A stretch of 6,330 nucleotides of DNA from NCBI GenBank assembly GCA_035375865.1, contig DAOSQO010000143.1, positions 1-6,330 of the forward strand. The letters are read 5' to 3'. The notes beneath the pieces are model-generated. The model was given only the letters and a program-made list of their open reading frames with translations. It was not told the DNA's origin and did no database searches. How positions within the stretch are numbered: position 1 is the first letter of the stretch; each line of letters begins with the position of its first letter. Made by a program: the position numbers and the translations under genes. This stretch comes from BRH-c25 sp029553855. Lineage in GTDB: Bacteria > Bacillota > Clostridia > Lutisporales > Lutisporaceae. Positions 5,751 to 6,330 of the stretch are shown here, piece after piece.

Positions 5751-5771
5751 AAGAATAGCCGTCCCCTTGCC
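5748..5771 (-). repeat. REP-like inverted repeat (GGGGACGG type)
   Basis: GGCAAG and CTTGCC form a 6-bp stem around a 12-nt centre reading GGGACGGCTATT on the minus strand. From memory this resembles the widespread Clostridia repeat with core 'AAGGGGACGGTTCT', often found beside REP-associated Y1 transposases. Only one copy is in this window, so a genome search is needed to prove repetition. Confidence 0.45.
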
Positions 5772-5938
5772 TCGCGTTTTTTTCGCCAATTTCTGCCTGG
5801 AAGGGCCAGGATGTCAGCTATGCTCCCTCGATCCCTGCAGATGGAATGTAGATTTGAATGTTTGACAAAATGCCCAGCTCCTTAATCTGGCCTAACCGGT
5901 GAACGTAATAGTGTCACTCTGCAGATTATCAGATTTAT
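5772..5938. other. Non-coding stretch with no recognised feature
   Basis: About 170 bp between the REP-like repeat and the promoter of the small charged protein. It holds a CCTGG/CCAGG-type hairpin near 5800 and a stop-bounded 31-codon minus-strand frame (5821-5913) without start or ribosome site. I recognise no tRNA, riboswitch or gene here. It may be degraded DNA linked to the flanking repeats. Confidence 0.4.
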
Positions 5939-5967
5939 TTGCCATGTTAACAAAACCGGACTATAAT
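5939..5967 (+). promoter_or_regulatory. Sigma-A promoter of the small charged protein gene
   Basis: TTGCCA (5939-5944), a 17-nt spacer and TATAAT (5962-5967) make a near-consensus promoter. Expected transcription start is near 5974, leaving a leader of about 64 nt before the ATG at 6038. This also rules out the in-frame ATG at 5966, which lies inside the -10. Confidence 0.7.
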
Positions 5968-6037
5968 GGAAAGTGAAAATATTCTTTTAAATTTCAATGG
6001 GGTTTTATCAATCCGTCGCTTGAAAGGAAGGGATAAC

Positions 6038-6187
6038 ATGCCAAAGAATGCTATGAAAAATATATGGAAAGAAAAAAAGAAGGATGAAGCCAGACTGGAA
6101 AAAATTCGTCAAAAGAAAATCCATGGTGTTAATGTGCCTGAATCGGCTGAACCCGAACAGAAGAAAGGCAAGGATGATGTGAAATAA
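6038..6187 (+). CDS. Small, highly charged hypothetical protein (49 aa)
   Basis: Function unknown. The start is ATG 6038, with GGAAGGG 5 nt upstream and a strong promoter further up. The protein opens MPKNAMKNIWKEKKKDEARL and continues as a lysine/glutamate/arginine-rich, probably helical segment to about residue 30. A polar tail ends in KKGKDDVK. No signal peptide, membrane segment or cysteine is present. Composition resembles small basic nucleic-acid-associated or stress proteins, but that is only an impression. The well-formed promoter and ribosome site support a real monocistronic gene. It is followed after 7 bp by the GGTGCC/GGCACC palindrome, which may end its transcript. Confidence 0.65.
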   Translation: MPKNAMKNIWKEKKKDEARLEKIRQKKIHGVNVPESAEPEQKKGKDDVK

Positions 6188-6194
6188 ATGGGTA

Positions 6195-6209
6195 TGGTGC
6201 CAGGCACCA
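6195..6209. repeat. GGTGCC/GGCACC REP-like palindrome
   Basis: TGGTGCC, one base, GGCACCA: a 7-bp perfect inverted repeat lying between two convergent stop codons, 3 nt from the end of the transposase-like frame. From memory the same palindrome is common next to REP-associated Y1 transposase genes in Firmicutes. It may be a recognition hairpin and could also stall transcription. Confidence 0.6.
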
Positions 6210-6212
6210 AAT

Positions 6213-6330
6213 TTATCCACTTATTGTCGCCTTTTCCCACCGTTCAATGATATTATTTATGCCGCTATCTGTCATCCCTATGAATCTGCCTATCTCGCTA
6301 TATGTATATCGCTCCCGTATCGCTGCTTGT
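6213..6330 (-). CDS. C-terminal fragment of probable REP-associated (Y1/IS200-like) transposase, 5' partial
   Basis: The frame is open from the right edge to TAA at 6213-6215 and gives 38 visible codons after the edge base, plus the stop. The visible part includes AIRERYTYSEIGRFIGM (an HTH-like 'xYSEIGRxxG' segment) and INNIIERWEK. A small C-terminal helix-turn-helix of this kind ends many REP-associated tyrosine transposases, and the adjoining GGTGCC/GGCACC palindrome fits. The catalytic HUH and Tyr motifs lie outside the window, so the family call is inference. Another HTH DNA-binding protein is possible, and intactness cannot be judged. Confidence 0.5.
   Translation of the reverse strand, partial: QAAIRERYTYSEIGRFIGMTDSGINNIIERWEKATISG

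Noticed and set aside
5587..5865. 92-codon plus-strand frame
   Set aside because: Overlaps the start of the NifX-like gene, its promoter and the REP-like repeat; it has no ribosome site and no coherent protein pattern.
5818..5913. 31-codon minus-strand stretch (HYYVHRLGQ...IPSAGIEGA)
   Set aside because: Protein-like to the eye but lacks a start codon, ribosome site and any recognised family. Too short to call even as a pseudogene.
5750..5960. Riboswitch or other structured leader upstream of the NifX-like gene
   Set aside because: I compared it by eye with remembered c-di-GMP, cobalamin, TPP, FMN and SAM consensus elements and found no match. Most of it lies upstream of the likely promoter and so would not be in the transcript.
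6008..6220. 70-codon minus-strand frame over the small charged protein
   Set aside because: Phe/Leu/His-rich mirror of a Lys/Glu-rich gene; it has no ribosome site, while the plus-strand frame has promoter and ribosome site.
1..6330. CRISPR array, tRNA or rRNA genes
   Set aside because: No regularly spaced direct repeats, no cloverleaf with a T-loop GTTCGAATC-like core, and no ribosomal RNA signature was seen on either strand.

Overview
The window looks like a low-GC, strictly anaerobic Firmicute (Clostridia-type) chromosome. The evidence is AT-rich intergenic DNA, strong GGAGG-type ribosome sites, two probable TTG starts, an ATP-dependent 2-hydroxyacyl-CoA-dehydratase-family reductase with its activase, and Clostridia-type REP-like repeats. 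The species cannot be named from the sequence.

Left part (1-3123, minus strand): a probable operon read right to left. It begins with a double-cubane-cluster-type anaerobic reductase (1987-3123, E. coli YjiM-like). Next is a DUF3798-type substrate-binding lipoprotein (752-1909). Last is an RbsA/MglA-type sugar-class ABC ATPase that runs off the left edge (1-675). A strong stem-loop with a T-rich tail (710-742) separates the lipoprotein from the ATPase, as expected of a partial terminator that keeps the binding protein in excess.

Middle (3124-3751): a long AT-rich divergent intergenic region. It holds a candidate minus-strand promoter, a small cysteine-rich ORF with a terminator-like hairpin, and a possible short gene remnant. 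Across it, reading right, is the ATP-dependent activase (3752-4525, YjiL-like). Reductase and activase are therefore divergent rather than co-transcribed. The inferred system is an importer feeding an unknown small molecule to an ATP-driven low-potential Fe-S reductase.

Right part: 4526-4722 is a 197-bp structured segment bounded by imperfect inverted repeats (MITE-like or a complex termination region). It lies between the convergent activase and an isochorismatase-superfamily cysteine hydrolase (4734-5261). The hydrolase sits behind a NifX/NifB-family small cluster-binding protein (5307-5657) in a two-gene minus-strand operon. An intergenic region with a REP-like inverted repeat follows. Then come a good sigma-A promoter driving a 49-residue charged protein (6038-6187), a GGTGCC/GGCACC palindrome, and the C-terminus of a probable REP-associated transposase (6213-6330) running off the right edge.

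The most interesting unit is 1-4525: a double-cubane reductase and activase physically linked to a dedicated DUF3798/ABC uptake system.
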